57,018 bases of DNA, from positions 1 to 57,018 of the forward strand of contig NZ_FQZT01000016.1 in NCBI RefSeq assembly GCF_900142125.1. The letters run 5' to 3'. Below are positions 1 through 12,503 of the stretch, piece by piece. Origin of the DNA: Malonomonas rubra DSM 5091. Lineage in GTDB: Bacteria; Desulfobacterota; Desulfuromonadia; Desulfuromonadales; Geopsychrobacteraceae. The notes under the pieces are model-generated. The model searched no databases, had not been told where the DNA came from, and worked only from the letters and a program-made list of their open reading frames with translations. The position numbers and the translations under genes were made by a program. Numbering within the stretch: position 1 is the stretch's first letter; each line of letters opens with the position of its first letter.

Positions 1-1155
<1,155 letters not shown>

Positions 1156-1270
1156 AAGGAGCTTGCTTCGTGGCAACACGAAGGCCAAGCCAAAACGACA
1201 GAATCTTTATAAGTTCTTAGTCTGCTATTTAGTTTTGAGAGACCAGGCCTCTTCGGTGGAAGGGGTTTTG

Positions 1271-1284
1271 TGTTCTTTGAAAAC
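1271..1284 (+). promoter_or_regulatory. boxA-like antitermination motif before tRNA-Ile
   Basis: TGTTCTTTGAAAAC in the 16S-tRNA spacer resembles the boxA element that loads Nus antitermination factors on rRNA transcripts. A very similar motif recurs before the 23S gene. The assignment rests on motif likeness and position only. Confidence 0.4.
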
Positions 1285-1312
1285 AACGAATAACACGGAT
1301 ATGTGTGGATGT

Positions 1313-1389
1313 GGGCTAGTAGCTCAGCTGGCTAGAGCACACGACTGATAATCGTGAGGTCGGAGGTTCAAGTCCTCCCTGGCCCACCA
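1313..1389 (+). tRNA. tRNA-Ile (GAT)
   Basis: A 77-nt cloverleaf with encoded CCA. The anticodon stem CACGA/TCGTG closes a loop with GAT at 1347-1349, and the T arm contains GTTCAAGTC. Its position in the 16S-23S spacer is the usual one for tRNA-Ile. Confidence 0.97.
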
Positions 1390-1398
1390 GATCAATTC

Positions 1399-1474
1399 GG
1401 GGGTGTAGCTCAGTTGGGAGAGCGCCTGCCTTGCAAGCAGGAGGTCATCGGTTCGATCCCGTTCACCTCCACCA
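1399..1474 (+). tRNA. tRNA-Ala (TGC)
   Basis: A 76-nt cloverleaf with encoded CCA. The acceptor stem GGGGGTG pairs with CACCTCC with one G-U pair. The anticodon stem CCTGC/GCAGG closes a loop with TGC at 1432-1434, and the T-loop GTTCGATCC is canonical. It lies 9 bases after tRNA-Ile, the standard Ile-Ala spacer pair. Confidence 0.97.
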
Positions 1475-1490
1475 TATTACGTAAGATTAT

Positions 1491-1510
1491 TTGTTCTTTG
1501 ACAATTGCAT
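1491..1510 (+). promoter_or_regulatory. boxA-like motif in spacer before 23S
   Basis: TTGTTCTTTGACAATTGCAT repeats the core TGTTCTTTGA seen at 1271 and sits about 110 bases before the 23S gene. It is probably a second antitermination or rRNA-processing signal, assigned by similarity and place only. Confidence 0.4.
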
Positions 1511-1621
1511 ACGACTGATAGATTTAAGAGACATCATTGTTCTTGTGATGAGGCAATGATGAGCAAGCGATATACAAGTAAAGGTAAAAGCAAAGTAAGT
1601 ACTTAGTAAAAGACTATTTAT

Positions 1622-4568
<2,947 letters not shown>

Positions 4569-4683
4569 ATAATAGTTTTTTGTTGGGATGTGGGGAGAGG
4601 TTTTCCTCTCCCCCACCCCCTTTAAAAGTTATCGCAAAGAGTAATCTACAAGTCGTATAGCGATTGAAAACCAGTTTACGGTT

Positions 4684-4800
4684 TTCGGTGGTTATAGCGT
4701 AGGGGTCACACCTGTTCTCATCCCGAACACAGAAGTTAAGTCCTACAGCGCCGATGATACTGCATTGGAGACGATGTGGGAAAGTAGGTCGCCGCCGAAA
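4684..4800 (+). rRNA. 5S ribosomal RNA
   Basis: A 117-nt 5S gene. The 5' TTCGGTGG pairs with the 3' CCGCCGAA to form helix I, and the segment CCCGAACACAGAAGTTAAG is the conserved loop B/C region. It lies 115 bases after the 23S gene and directly before a strong terminator, which completes the rrn operon. Confidence 0.96.
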
Positions 4801-4810
4801 TTATTTTGAA

Positions 4811-4841
4811 GCCCTCAACCTTACGGTTGGGGGCTTTTTTT
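4811..4841 (+). terminator. Terminator of the rRNA operon
   Basis: GCCCTCAACC and GGTTGGGGGC form a 10-bp stem with a four-base loop, followed by a run of seven T. This is a strong intrinsic terminator 10 bases after 5S. Confidence 0.93.
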
Positions 4842-4880
4842 GTTTCTATACTGCTAATACTTCCGCCGCCGAAGACAAAT

Positions 4881-4916
4881 AAAAGCTCCGGCACTTATGC
4901 ACTCGGAGCTTTTTTG
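4881..4916 (-). terminator. Terminator after ntrX (likely bidirectional)
   Basis: AAAAGCTCCG and CGGAGCTTTTTT form a stem flanked by A and T runs, so it can work on both strands. It lies just past the ntrX stop codon and faces the rRNA operon, separating the two convergent units. Confidence 0.8.
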
Positions 4917-4934
4917 TTCTGGCTCTATTTTCCT

Positions 4935-6305
4935 TTAAGCTTTATTAGGCTCAATTCCGTAGGTCTTGATTTTGCGGTGCAGGTTAGAACGTTCCAAGCC
5001 GATCTCTTCAGCCGTTCGGGAAATGTTCCAGTTGTTCTTTTTCAGCTTTTCCAGCAAGAATTGCTTTTCAAAAAGCTCTTTTGCTTCGCGGTATGAATCA
5101 GGCATTTCTCCCATGGCATTGGTGCTGGTGGCTTTAACCGGTGCTCCTTTGGTGATGGCATGGGGCAGGTCAGCCATACGGATGATATGCTCCGGTGTCA
5201 TGATCACCAGCCTTTCAATCAGGTTTTTTAGCTCACGAACGTTACCGGGCCAATTGTAGCTGATCAGACTCTCAAGGGCGCCTTTTTCCATCGATTTGAT
5301 TTCGCGGCTCTCTTTGCTGCAGAAGTATTGCAGAAAATGTTTTGTGAGCCTCGGAATATCTTCCTTGCGTTCGCGCAGTGGCGGAACGGTAAAAGGAAGG
5401 ACATTGAGACGGAAGTAAAGGTCTTCGCGGAAATTTCCTTCCTTTATTTCTTCTTCGAGATCTTTGTTCGTCGCCGCAATGACCCGTACATCGACCTCAA
5501 TGGTACGGTTGCCACCTACACGCTCAAATTTATGCTCCTGTAGAATGCGTAAGATTTTTGCTTGGGTTTTCAGGCTCATATCGCCGATTTCGTCAAGAAA
5601 CAGGGTTCCCCCGTTGGCTTGGTCAAACTTACCTTTACGGGCAGCTGTCGCTCCGGTAAAGGATCCTTTTTCGTGGCCGAACAGTTCCGATTCGATCAGT
5701 TCTTCGGGAATAGCGGCACAGTTGACTTCGACAAACGGTTTCCCATGACGCGTTGACTGGCTATGGATAGCACGGGCGACCAATTCTTTACCGGTACCGT
5801 TTTCTCCTGTGATCAATGCCCAGCCGGAACTGGGGGCTGCAATTGCAATCTGCTTTTTCAGTTTGGCGATGGCAGGGCTCTCACCGATCATTTCGTAGTC
5901 ACGATTAATCTTCTCTTTCAAGGCCTGGTTTTCAGCAACCAGTTGGCCGATTTTCATCGCGTTCTGAATGGACAGTAAGACCTTCTCCAGTGAAAGCGGT
6001 TTTTCAATAAAATCGTACGCACCTAGGCGGGTTGCTTTAACAGCCGTTTCAATAGTCCCGTGGCCACTCATCATGATGACCAACTGGTTCGGACGCTGAT
6101 GTTTAATACGCTTCAGCGTTTCAAGTCCATCAATTCCTGGCATCCAGATATCGAGCAGGACCAGGTCTGGGTCTTCTTCCTGAATCAAATTGATGGCATC
6201 TTCGCCAGTTGCGGCGAAAGCCGTTTGAAAGCCTTCGTCCTCAAGTATTCCCTCGAGGCTCTGGCGGATGCTGATTTCGTCGTCAACAATCAGGATACTT
6301 TTCAT
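4935..6305 (-). CDS. ntrX: NtrX-like sigma-54-dependent response regulator
   Basis: A 456-residue NtrC-class activator. Residues 1-120 are a receiver domain with acidic pocket DD at 8-9, predicted phospho-acceptor Asp52 (LVLLDIWMPG) and the KP motif near 103. Residues about 145-380 are an AAA+ sigma-54 interaction domain with Walker A GENGTGKE and arginine-finger region FREDLYFRL. The C-terminus is a Fis-type helix-turn-helix; the segment LERSNLHRKIKTYGI is characteristic of NtrX. The sigma-54 contact loop reads GSFTGA rather than the usual GAFTGA. It follows ntrY by 33 bp, so the two form a kinase-regulator pair, with lpxC upstream. In this family the pair controls envelope or redox-related genes; here the nearby sigma-54 promoter of lpxC is an obvious candidate target (inference). 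Confidence 0.93.
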   Translation of the reverse strand: MKSILIVDDEISIRQSLEGILEDEGFQTAFAATGEDAINLIQEEDPDLVLLDIWMPGIDGLETLKRIKHQRPNQLVIMMSGHGTIETAVKATRLGAYDFIEKPLSLEKVLLSIQNAMKIGQLVAENQALKEKINRDYEMIGESPAIAKLKKQIAIAAPSSGWALITGENGTGKELVARAIHSQSTRHGKPFVEVNCAAIPEELIESELFGHEKGSFTGATAARKGKFDQANGGTLFLDEIGDMSLKTQAKILRILQEHKFERVGGNRTIEVDVRVIAATNKDLEEEIKEGNFREDLYFRLNVLPFTVPPLRERKEDIPRLTKHFLQYFCSKESREIKSMEKGALESLISYNWPGNVRELKNLIERLVIMTPEHIIRMADLPHAITKGAPVKATSTNAMGEMPDSYREAKELFEKQFLLEKLKKNNWNISRTAEEIGLERSNLHRKIKTYGIEPNKA

Positions 6306-6338
6306 CAGTATCTTTGACTCCTTGTGCAGTCGTTGTGA

Positions 6339-8573
6339 TCAGGAAATATTTGCCGGCAACTCGATAATGAAGCGTGACCCTTTCGGGCTGTTGTCCCTGA
6401 CACGAATATAGCCGTTATGGTCAGAAATGATAGTCGAAACTATCGCTAAGCCCAATCCGGTCCCGGTTTTCTTAGTGGAAAAATAAGGTTCAAATAAGCG
6501 CGGTTTATCTTCATCGCGGATGCCGGTTCCGTTATCTGAAATCGTCAGCGTAATGATTTGAAGTTCCGGGTTATAGATCGATTCAATGCCGATTTTGCCC
6601 TTGTCATCAAGGGCTGCGACTGCATTTTCAAGCAGGTTGATAATCACTCGTTTGATCTGCTCGCGGTCGAGGTTTGACGTTGGTAGATTCTTGTCCAGTG
6701 ACTTGGAGAAGGCGATGTTTTTATGCCCCTCCTGATAGAGAATCAGACACTCGTTGACAATTTCATTCAGGTTATTCGGGGTCGGCTTAGTCGCTGGCAT
6801 GCGAGCGAAGTTAGAGAATTCGTTGACAAGATTTTTCAGCTCGTCGACCTGTCGACTGATCATCTGAGTACAATCGTCGAAGACGTTGTCTTCACTTTCA
6901 AAGCGGGAGAGATAACGTCTGCGTAGCCGCTGTGCAGAGAGCTGGATCGGTGTCAGCGGGTTTTTGATTTCGTGAGCTATGCGCCGGGCAACTTCACGCC
7001 ACGCAGCCATTCGCTGAGCTTTGAACAGCTGGGTCAGGTCGTCAAACACAGCAACTGTTCCCATGAAATTACCCTGGTCATCTCGCAGGGTTGTCAGGTT
7101 GATCAGCAGAGTATACTTTTCGTTGCCAATTGGAATGGTCAATTGTTGACGAATCGTTCCCTTTTCAGAGTAGAACAGCTCTTTCAGGAGTTCCATGATT
7201 TGTGGCATGTATGGCGACGGAATAACTTTGCGGAAATCCTCACCGACAATCTTTTCCGCTTTAAAATGGAGCAGATTTTCTGCCGACTTGTTGACGGTTG
7301 TCAGGCGGCCATAGCGATCGACGGAAACAACACCTGCAGTGACATTTGCCAGCACGATCTCCATGTAATTACGGCGTTGCTCCAGTTCTGTGTTGGAATT
7401 CTGCAGTTCTAGATTTGCCGCTTCAACTTCGATGCGCCCCTGCCGTAAGTCGGTCGTCATGGTGTTGAAGGCCTTCACCAGTGTTCCGATTTCGTCGGTA
7501 CTGCGGGTTTCCAGCTGAATGTCAAGATCGCCCGAGGCAACCCGGCTGGTCGCTTCGGCCAGTTCTTGAATCGGCACAGTGATCCCGCGTGCAAGGTGAA
7601 ATCCGAACCAGGTGGCGAGAAAGATGATGATCAGAGCAATCAGCAGCAGGATGATAACGTAGCCTTGCTGGATTTCTCCCTTTATCTGTTTTGTGGTTTT
7701 GTACTGATCAACCGAGCTGGCAATCTCCTTGATTTTGTTTATCAGAGAGTAGGGAACATAGTAATTAACCACCACCACCCCGACGATATCCTTGGGATTC
7801 CAATTCGATTGGACTGGCACGATACCGCGGATCAAGTCGGCCTGGCCAACTGGTGAAATCTGGGAAAAACGCACACCTTGCAAGCCTTCCCGTACCGGGT
7901 CGGAGGTTGCTGAGGTGATTTTGATAATTGGTAGTTTCGGGTTGGCAACACGAACCAGCTCTTCGTGAGTGGCAGAGAAAACTTCGACGATACCCAGATT
8001 GTATTCCTGTTGCTTCAGTTTGATCAGCTGCCTGAGTTGCGGCAGATTTTCCTCGTTCAGGAGCTTGCCCTGTTTGATCTGCTGCGCCAGTTGATCGGCA
8101 TAATAGAGGGCGTTTGCTTCCGAGTTGCGATAAAAAGTTTGGGCGACGTTAAGTGACTCATCAAGGGCGTTCTCGACCTGGGCGTTAAACCAGTTATCGA
8201 TACTATTGCTGATAAAACCGGCTGAAACGAAGAACAACAGCATCGTTGGAACCAGTGACAGCGCAATAAAGGCGCCGACGAGTTTACTGCGAAGCTTCGC
8301 GCCCGGAACTCCCCGTCGTCTTTCCAGCATCAGTTTGAACAGGTTGCGGAAGATCAGGAACAGGAACAACAGAACCAGCAGTATGTTCAGGTTGATCAGT
8401 CCAAGTGCAATGATGTTGTTGCTGATCGGCAACTGAGAGGACAGGTCGATCAGCTCGGTTTCCAGCTGTGGTATCAAAACAAGAACCAAAACAATAAGAA
8501 TCAGCAAAACCCATTCTCGGGCTCTGCGGCGCGGTTTTTTCAGTTTCGTGATCTTATCGTTTGCTTGGTTCAT
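6339..8573 (-). CDS. ntrY: NtrY-like membrane sensor histidine kinase
   Basis: A 744-residue sensor kinase. Three hydrophobic segments lie near the N-terminus (about 22-40, 52-76 and 92-118), then an extracytoplasmic region of about 180 residues and another membrane segment near 300-325. These are followed by HAMP (about 325-380), PAS (about 400-505) and HisKA with phospho-acceptor in RRIAHEIKNPLTPIQLSA. The ATPase domain has N box INLLENAVAAL, G1 DNGTGIRDED and G2 GTGLGLAIV. Length and order match the NtrY family. It should phosphorylate NtrX encoded 33 bp downstream. The signal sensed cannot be read from the sequence. A terminator-like hairpin lies between lpxC and this gene, so its transcription may depend on read-through or on its own promoter. 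Confidence 0.94.
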   Translation of the reverse strand: MNQANDKITKLKKPRRRAREWVLLILIVLVLVLIPQLETELIDLSSQLPISNNIIALGLINLNILLVLLFLFLIFRNLFKLMLERRRGVPGAKLRSKLVGAFIALSLVPTMLLFFVSAGFISNSIDNWFNAQVENALDESLNVAQTFYRNSEANALYYADQLAQQIKQGKLLNEENLPQLRQLIKLKQQEYNLGIVEVFSATHEELVRVANPKLPIIKITSATSDPVREGLQGVRFSQISPVGQADLIRGIVPVQSNWNPKDIVGVVVVNYYVPYSLINKIKEIASSVDQYKTTKQIKGEIQQGYVIILLLIALIIIFLATWFGFHLARGITVPIQELAEATSRVASGDLDIQLETRSTDEIGTLVKAFNTMTTDLRQGRIEVEAANLELQNSNTELEQRRNYMEIVLANVTAGVVSVDRYGRLTTVNKSAENLLHFKAEKIVGEDFRKVIPSPYMPQIMELLKELFYSEKGTIRQQLTIPIGNEKYTLLINLTTLRDDQGNFMGTVAVFDDLTQLFKAQRMAAWREVARRIAHEIKNPLTPIQLSAQRLRRRYLSRFESEDNVFDDCTQMISRQVDELKNLVNEFSNFARMPATKPTPNNLNEIVNECLILYQEGHKNIAFSKSLDKNLPTSNLDREQIKRVIINLLENAVAALDDKGKIGIESIYNPELQIITLTISDNGTGIRDEDKPRLFEPYFSTKKTGTGLGLAIVSTIISDHNGYIRVRDNSPKGSRFIIELPANIS

Positions 8574-8661
8574 CAGATGCTTTCCGCTTAAATCGACAGA
8601 GAGCTGATTTTATTGAATACAGGGCGACAACACAAGAGCAGTGTCGGTTCTGCACAGAGAT

Positions 8662-8690
8662 AAAAAAAGGCAGCCGGAAAGGCTGCCTTT
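8662..8690 (-). terminator. Hairpin terminator after lpxC
   Basis: GGCAGCC and GGCTGCC form a 7-bp stem with a five-base loop. On the minus strand it is followed by a run of seven T. It sits 17-45 bases past the lpxC stop and about 90 bases before ntrY. Confidence 0.85.
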
Positions 8691-8706
8691 GAAATGCTGG
8701 TGAAGC

Positions 8707-9636
8707 TTAGGCTTTACTCCACGCCAGGTCGATGGCAAATGCGCCGGCGTTGGCCCTGCGGGCTTCTCGCACCGCTTGCTCGCTGAACTCCACATAAGTC
8801 CAGTGAGATGGATGCTCGAGAATGGTTTGTACCATCTTGGCGTTCAGGTCGTGCCCTGCCTTGAATGCGCGGATGTGTCCAAGAATCGGGTGGCCGATCA
8901 GGCTGAAGTCCCCGCACGCATCAAGGATCTTGTGCCGGACGAATTCGTCAGGATAGCGCAGGCCCTCAGGGTTCATGACGCCGTCATTGTCGATAACAAC
9001 AGCATTTTCCAGGGAGCCCCCGCGCGCCAAACCGTTCGCCTTGAGGTATTCGACTTCTTGCAGGAAACCGAAAGTCCGTGCGGAGGCAATATCTTTACAG
9101 AAGTTCTCAGTGGTGAACTTCATGCTGTACTGCTGGACCGATATTGCTTTGTGATCAAAAGCGATATCAAAGGTGATACGAAAGAAGCGGGACGGGATGA
9201 TGCTGATCCGTTTTTCCCCTTCAATAATTTCCAGCGGCTTGCGAATGGCAATAAACTTGCGGCTTTGTGGCAAAGCTTTGATGCCTGCCTGCTGAATTTC
9301 TCGAATAAAGGGAGCTGCACTGCCATCCAGTACCGGAACTTCAGGTCCGTCAATATCGACATTCAGGTTGTCAATACCGAATGCTGACAGGGCCGCCATG
9401 AAATGCTCAATCGTAGATACGGTTGCACCTTGGCTGCCGATAACGGTCGCCATGCGGGTATCGACAACATTTTCGTGCGAAGCTTTAATCGCGATGGTCT
9501 GTTCGCCGTCGGTACGATAAAACACGATACCGGTATTCGCTTCCGCCGGTCGCAGTTTTAGATTGATACGAGCGCCGGAGTGCAGACCGATTCCCGAAAT
9601 AGTAATACTTTTTTCAATGGTGCGTTGCAGAATCAT
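8707..9636 (-). CDS. lpxC: UDP-3-O-acyl-N-acetylglucosamine deacetylase
   Basis: A 309-residue LpxC, the zinc enzyme that commits UDP-3-O-acyl-GlcNAc to lipid A synthesis. Visible family motifs are GIGLHSG near the N-terminus, TIEHFMAAL with the catalytic Glu and first zinc His, GPEVPVLDGSAAPF, and RHKILDACGD with the second His and Asp zinc ligands. KAGHDLN carries the catalytic His. Length is normal for the family. It shows that the organism makes lipid A and so has a Gram-negative outer membrane. A consensus sigma-54 promoter lies upstream (9681-9696) and the activator pair ntrY-ntrX lies downstream, which suggests envelope-responsive control of lipid A synthesis (inference). Confidence 0.97.
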   Translation of the reverse strand: MILQRTIEKSITISGIGLHSGARINLKLRPAEANTGIVFYRTDGEQTIAIKASHENVVDTRMATVIGSQGATVSTIEHFMAALSAFGIDNLNVDIDGPEVPVLDGSAAPFIREIQQAGIKALPQSRKFIAIRKPLEIIEGEKRISIIPSRFFRITFDIAFDHKAISVQQYSMKFTTENFCKDIASARTFGFLQEVEYLKANGLARGGSLENAVVIDNDGVMNPEGLRYPDEFVRHKILDACGDFSLIGHPILGHIRAFKAGHDLNAKMVQTILEHPSHWTYVEFSEQAVREARRANAGAFAIDLAWSKA

Positions 9637-9680
9637 CTATCTATCCAATCAAGTTTTTAAAAAATCCAGAATAGTATTTT

Positions 9681-9696
9681 AGCAAGGAATGTGCCA
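9681..9696 (-). promoter_or_regulatory. Sigma-54 (-24/-12) promoter of lpxC
   Basis: The minus strand reads TGGCACATTCCTTGCT, which matches the sigma-54 consensus TGGCAC-N5-TTGCW at every defined base. It faces lpxC, whose start codon is 45 bases downstream. Transcription would begin near 9670. The rest of 9637-9829 shows no gene. Confidence 0.82.
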
Positions 9697-9829
9697 CTAA
9701 TTCTTAGTTTTTAACTTGTTGGATTTTATGAATTATTCAAAGAGGGCTGGTGGCTGATATTACAGACTGTTGCGTCTGCAACCGCAAAAGAGTTCGAGGA
9801 GTGTGCCGAAACCGCCACAACTGCAAGGG

Positions 9830-11521
9830 CTACATGCGGCCGGAGCGGAGGATAGCTATAGCCAGACCGAAACCGAGAAAGCCGGCGACAGTGTAACCAA
9901 ACAGGCCAAGCACCGGGAAGCCGAATAGGATTGGACCTTTGTCGGTCTGCATGATCAGCGAAGAGCCGATGATCAGCGCGGCGATCACCATGCTGAACGA
10001 GATCCGGTTGGTCGATTTGTCCAGGTCAGTGATCATCCGCTCCAACCCGCGATGCTCCAGGTCGATTTTGAACTTGTTCCGATTGACCCGGTTGATAAAT
10101 TCCTTGATGTCGCGCGGCAGACTTTTTCCCAGCGACTGGTATGACTGAACTGTTTTTGACAGTTCTTTCGACAGGTTCGCTGGTGAGTAGCGTTCTTTGA
10201 CGATTCTCTCGGTAAAGGGACGCAGGTGCTCGACCATGTTGAACTCCGGGTCGAGCTGGCGGCCGATCCCTTCCATGGCGATCAGGGAACGGGACAGCAA
10301 CATCAGGTTGGAAGGGAACTTGATACGGTACTCTGTCAGGATTTCGATAAAGTCGATCAGCATCTTGCCGACTTTCAGATCCTGTAGCAGCACATCGTAA
10401 TAATCATCAATAAATTCGGCCAGGTCACGCTTCAGGTTCTTGACGTTCGATTCATCGACCAGTTCGCCGGAGTAGAGGAGTTGCGAGATGATGTGGTCGA
10501 CATCACGTTTCAGCACCGCAAACAGCAACTCGGTCAGCTGGTACTTCAGGTCATCGTCGAGGCGCCCCACCATACCGAAATCAAAAATGCAGATGACATT
10601 GCCAGGTAGAATATGCAGGTTCCCGGGGTGGGGATCTGCGTGGAAAAAGCCGTGTTCGAAAACCTGTTCAAGGAAAGTTGTGGCACCATGACGTGCAATC
10701 AGCTTCGGGTCATATCCTTCTCGCAACAGTTCATCGACATTGGAGATTTTGATGCCCGACAGGTACTCCATCGTCAGCACGCTACGCCCTGAATACTCCC
10801 AGTAAACTTTGGGGATGCGAACATGCTCATTGTCTTCGAGATTGCTTGAGAAGCGATCTATGGTACGGCCTTCACGGGAAAAATCGAGTTCCCGGTAGAT
10901 CGTGCGACGGAACTCTTTGACCAGCCCGATCGGGTCGTACATTTCGCCGCCCGGCAGGTGTTTGTCGACCAGGTAGGCCAGCCCCATCAGGATATCGACA
11001 TCTGTCTCGATGACCGATTCGATGTTCGGACGGCGAATTTTCAGCGCCACCTGCTCGCCGGTTTTCAACCTGCCACGGTGAACCTGGGCGATGCTGGCGG
11101 TCGCGATCGGGGTTGGTTCAAAGGATTCGAACAGATCCTCGACCGGTTGTCCCAGTTCCAGATGCAGCTGGGCCCGAATCAGATCGCTATCGACTGCCGG
11201 CACGCGGTCCTGCAGCTTTTTCAGCTCATCCAGGTATTCAGCAGGGACAACGTCGGGGCGGGTGGAGAGCAGCTGCCCCAGCTTGATAAAGGTTGGCCCT
11301 AGTTCTTCCAGGGCCAGTCGCATGCGCTCCGCCTGAGACAAACGCTCCAGTTCGCGAGATGCAGTTCCGAGCGAAACAATCCGCTTGCCCAGCTCAACAT
11401 AATAATCGATGTTGAGCTGTTCAACGATATGGCCGAAACCGTACTGAATCAGGATTCCGAGAACCTGACGGTAACGTTTCAGCGATCTGATGTTACGGTT
11501 GATCCGGGTAATGGGCAGCAT
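9830..11521 (-). CDS. UbiB/AarF/ABC1-family atypical kinase
   Basis: A 563-residue member of the UbiB (ABC1/AarF) family of protein-kinase-like ATPases linked to quinone and lipid homeostasis at the membrane. The KxGQ-type motif is seen in PTFIKLGQLLSTRPD, the Ala-rich nucleotide loop in TASIAQVHRG, the catalytic region in ADPHPGN and the metal-binding DFG. Two hydrophobic helices close the C-terminus (about 508-527 and 533-557), as is typical. It follows the small phasin-like gene by 14 bp and probably shares its transcript. It could serve menaquinone rather than ubiquinone metabolism in an anaerobe; that part is inference. Confidence 0.9.
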   Translation of the reverse strand: MLPITRINRNIRSLKRYRQVLGILIQYGFGHIVEQLNIDYYVELGKRIVSLGTASRELERLSQAERMRLALEELGPTFIKLGQLLSTRPDVVPAEYLDELKKLQDRVPAVDSDLIRAQLHLELGQPVEDLFESFEPTPIATASIAQVHRGRLKTGEQVALKIRRPNIESVIETDVDILMGLAYLVDKHLPGGEMYDPIGLVKEFRRTIYRELDFSREGRTIDRFSSNLEDNEHVRIPKVYWEYSGRSVLTMEYLSGIKISNVDELLREGYDPKLIARHGATTFLEQVFEHGFFHADPHPGNLHILPGNVICIFDFGMVGRLDDDLKYQLTELLFAVLKRDVDHIISQLLYSGELVDESNVKNLKRDLAEFIDDYYDVLLQDLKVGKMLIDFIEILTEYRIKFPSNLMLLSRSLIAMEGIGRQLDPEFNMVEHLRPFTERIVKERYSPANLSKELSKTVQSYQSLGKSLPRDIKEFINRVNRNKFKIDLEHRGLERMITDLDKSTNRISFSMVIAALIIGSSLIMQTDKGPILFGFPVLGLFGYTVAGFLGFGLAIAILRSGRM

Positions 11522-11535
11522 GCGGTTCCAGTGAT

Positions 11536-11841
11536 CTATTTGTTCATTGCTTTTAGTTGTTTTTCCAGCTCGGCCACTTTCTTCTTCAGCCCGGCGACGT
11601 CCTCTTCAGTGACCACGCCGACGCGCTCACAGGCTTTTTTCACCTCTTCACGGGCCATGTCTTCCAGTTTCTTCTGGCTCTCTTTGGCGGCATCCTGCAG
11701 TTTATCCAGCAGCTTTTTGCCTTCGTCTTCAGACAGGTTGAGCTTTTCCTTTAAATCATCAATCAGTTCTTCTGCTTTTTTCTGGGTCAGGGAAACAGCA
11801 CCGATTCCGGCCAGCAAAGTTTTTTCGACAATCTCCAACAT
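11536..11841 (-). CDS. Phasin-like coiled-coil protein
   Basis: A 101-residue protein starting MLEIVEKTLLAGIGAVSL, followed by an almost continuous charged helix rich in Lys and Glu and a C-terminal heptad-like segment (AGLKKKVAELEKQLKAM). The short amphipathic start plus coiled coil matches the phasin/PHA-granule-associated family (PhaF/PhaI type). A role at membrane or granule surfaces is possible, but no polyhydroxyalkanoate genes are visible here. The start has a good Shine-Dalgarno (minus strand AGGAGG, 7 bases upstream). It lies directly before the UbiB-family gene. Confidence 0.72.
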   Translation of the reverse strand: MLEIVEKTLLAGIGAVSLTQKKAEELIDDLKEKLNLSEDEGKKLLDKLQDAAKESQKKLEDMAREEVKKACERVGVVTEEDVAGLKKKVAELEKQLKAMNK

Positions 11842-11936
11842 GGCAACCTCCTGTAACGGTAAATTGGAAAACCTGTAAAAATTATAACAGTTTCAGTGTC
11901 GTGTTCAATTGCTGCAAGCGTTCTGCGACCTTTGGC

Positions 11937-12473
11937 TTATTTTTTCTTGCGGTAGTAGCGATCTTTTTCCGAGTAGATGCAACCGCAGTATTGCTGCCGG
12001 TACAACCCCATCTCTTTGGATATTTGTATTCCTTCATTCCAGCCACTGCGAAAATCTTCATAGTGAAATGTTAAACCATAAGCCTGCGCCAGCTCGCGTC
12101 CGTAATCGATAATTTCCTGGTGTCTTTGGTAGCGCGAGTAGAGCAGGGTGGTGGTGAAGCCTTCAAAGCCCTGCCGCTTGGCTTCTTTGACTGTTGCCAG
12201 CAGGCGGGAACGATAACAGTATTCACAGCGGTTTTCCGATTCCTGGGCAACCGCAGCGAGAAACTCCTCCAAGCGATATTCTTCATCGTACGTGACCGGC
12301 AGGTCGACTGCGGCAGCATATTCTTTGGTCGTTTCCAGTCGTTTCTTGAATTCTTGGTAGGGATGAATATTGTCGTTGTAGAAGTATCCCGCGAGTTGAT
12401 GATCCTGTTCGCGCATAACTTTGACGGGGTAAATGGCGCAGTTTGCGCAGCATATGTGTAATAAAATTTGCAT
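11937..12473 (-). CDS. queH: Epoxyqueuosine reductase QueH
   Basis: A 178-residue QueH (former DUF208), which reduces epoxyqueuosine to queuosine in tRNA, the last step of the pathway, without cobalamin. Four family cysteines are visible: HICCANC near the N-terminus and RCEYCYRS in the middle, with a later CGC near the C-terminus. An ATG 12 bases upstream (12485) is possible, but GGAG sits 6 bases before the ATG at 12473, which I prefer. It follows the large unknown gene by 30 bases. QueG, the alternative enzyme, is not in this window. Confidence 0.93.
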   Translation of the reverse strand: MQILLHICCANCAIYPVKVMREQDHQLAGYFYNDNIHPYQEFKKRLETTKEYAAAVDLPVTYDEEYRLEEFLAAVAQESENRCEYCYRSRLLATVKEAKRQGFEGFTTTLLYSRYQRHQEIIDYGRELAQAYGLTFHYEDFRSGWNEGIQISKEMGLYRQQYCGCIYSEKDRYYRKKK

Positions 12474-12503
12474 TTTATGCTCCATGAAATGCTGCAGCCG
12501 AAA

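Noticed and set aside
9740-9829. Cys-rich frame just after the UbiB-family gene
   Set aside because: It encodes a short CxC-type stretch but has no start codon and no ribosome-binding site.
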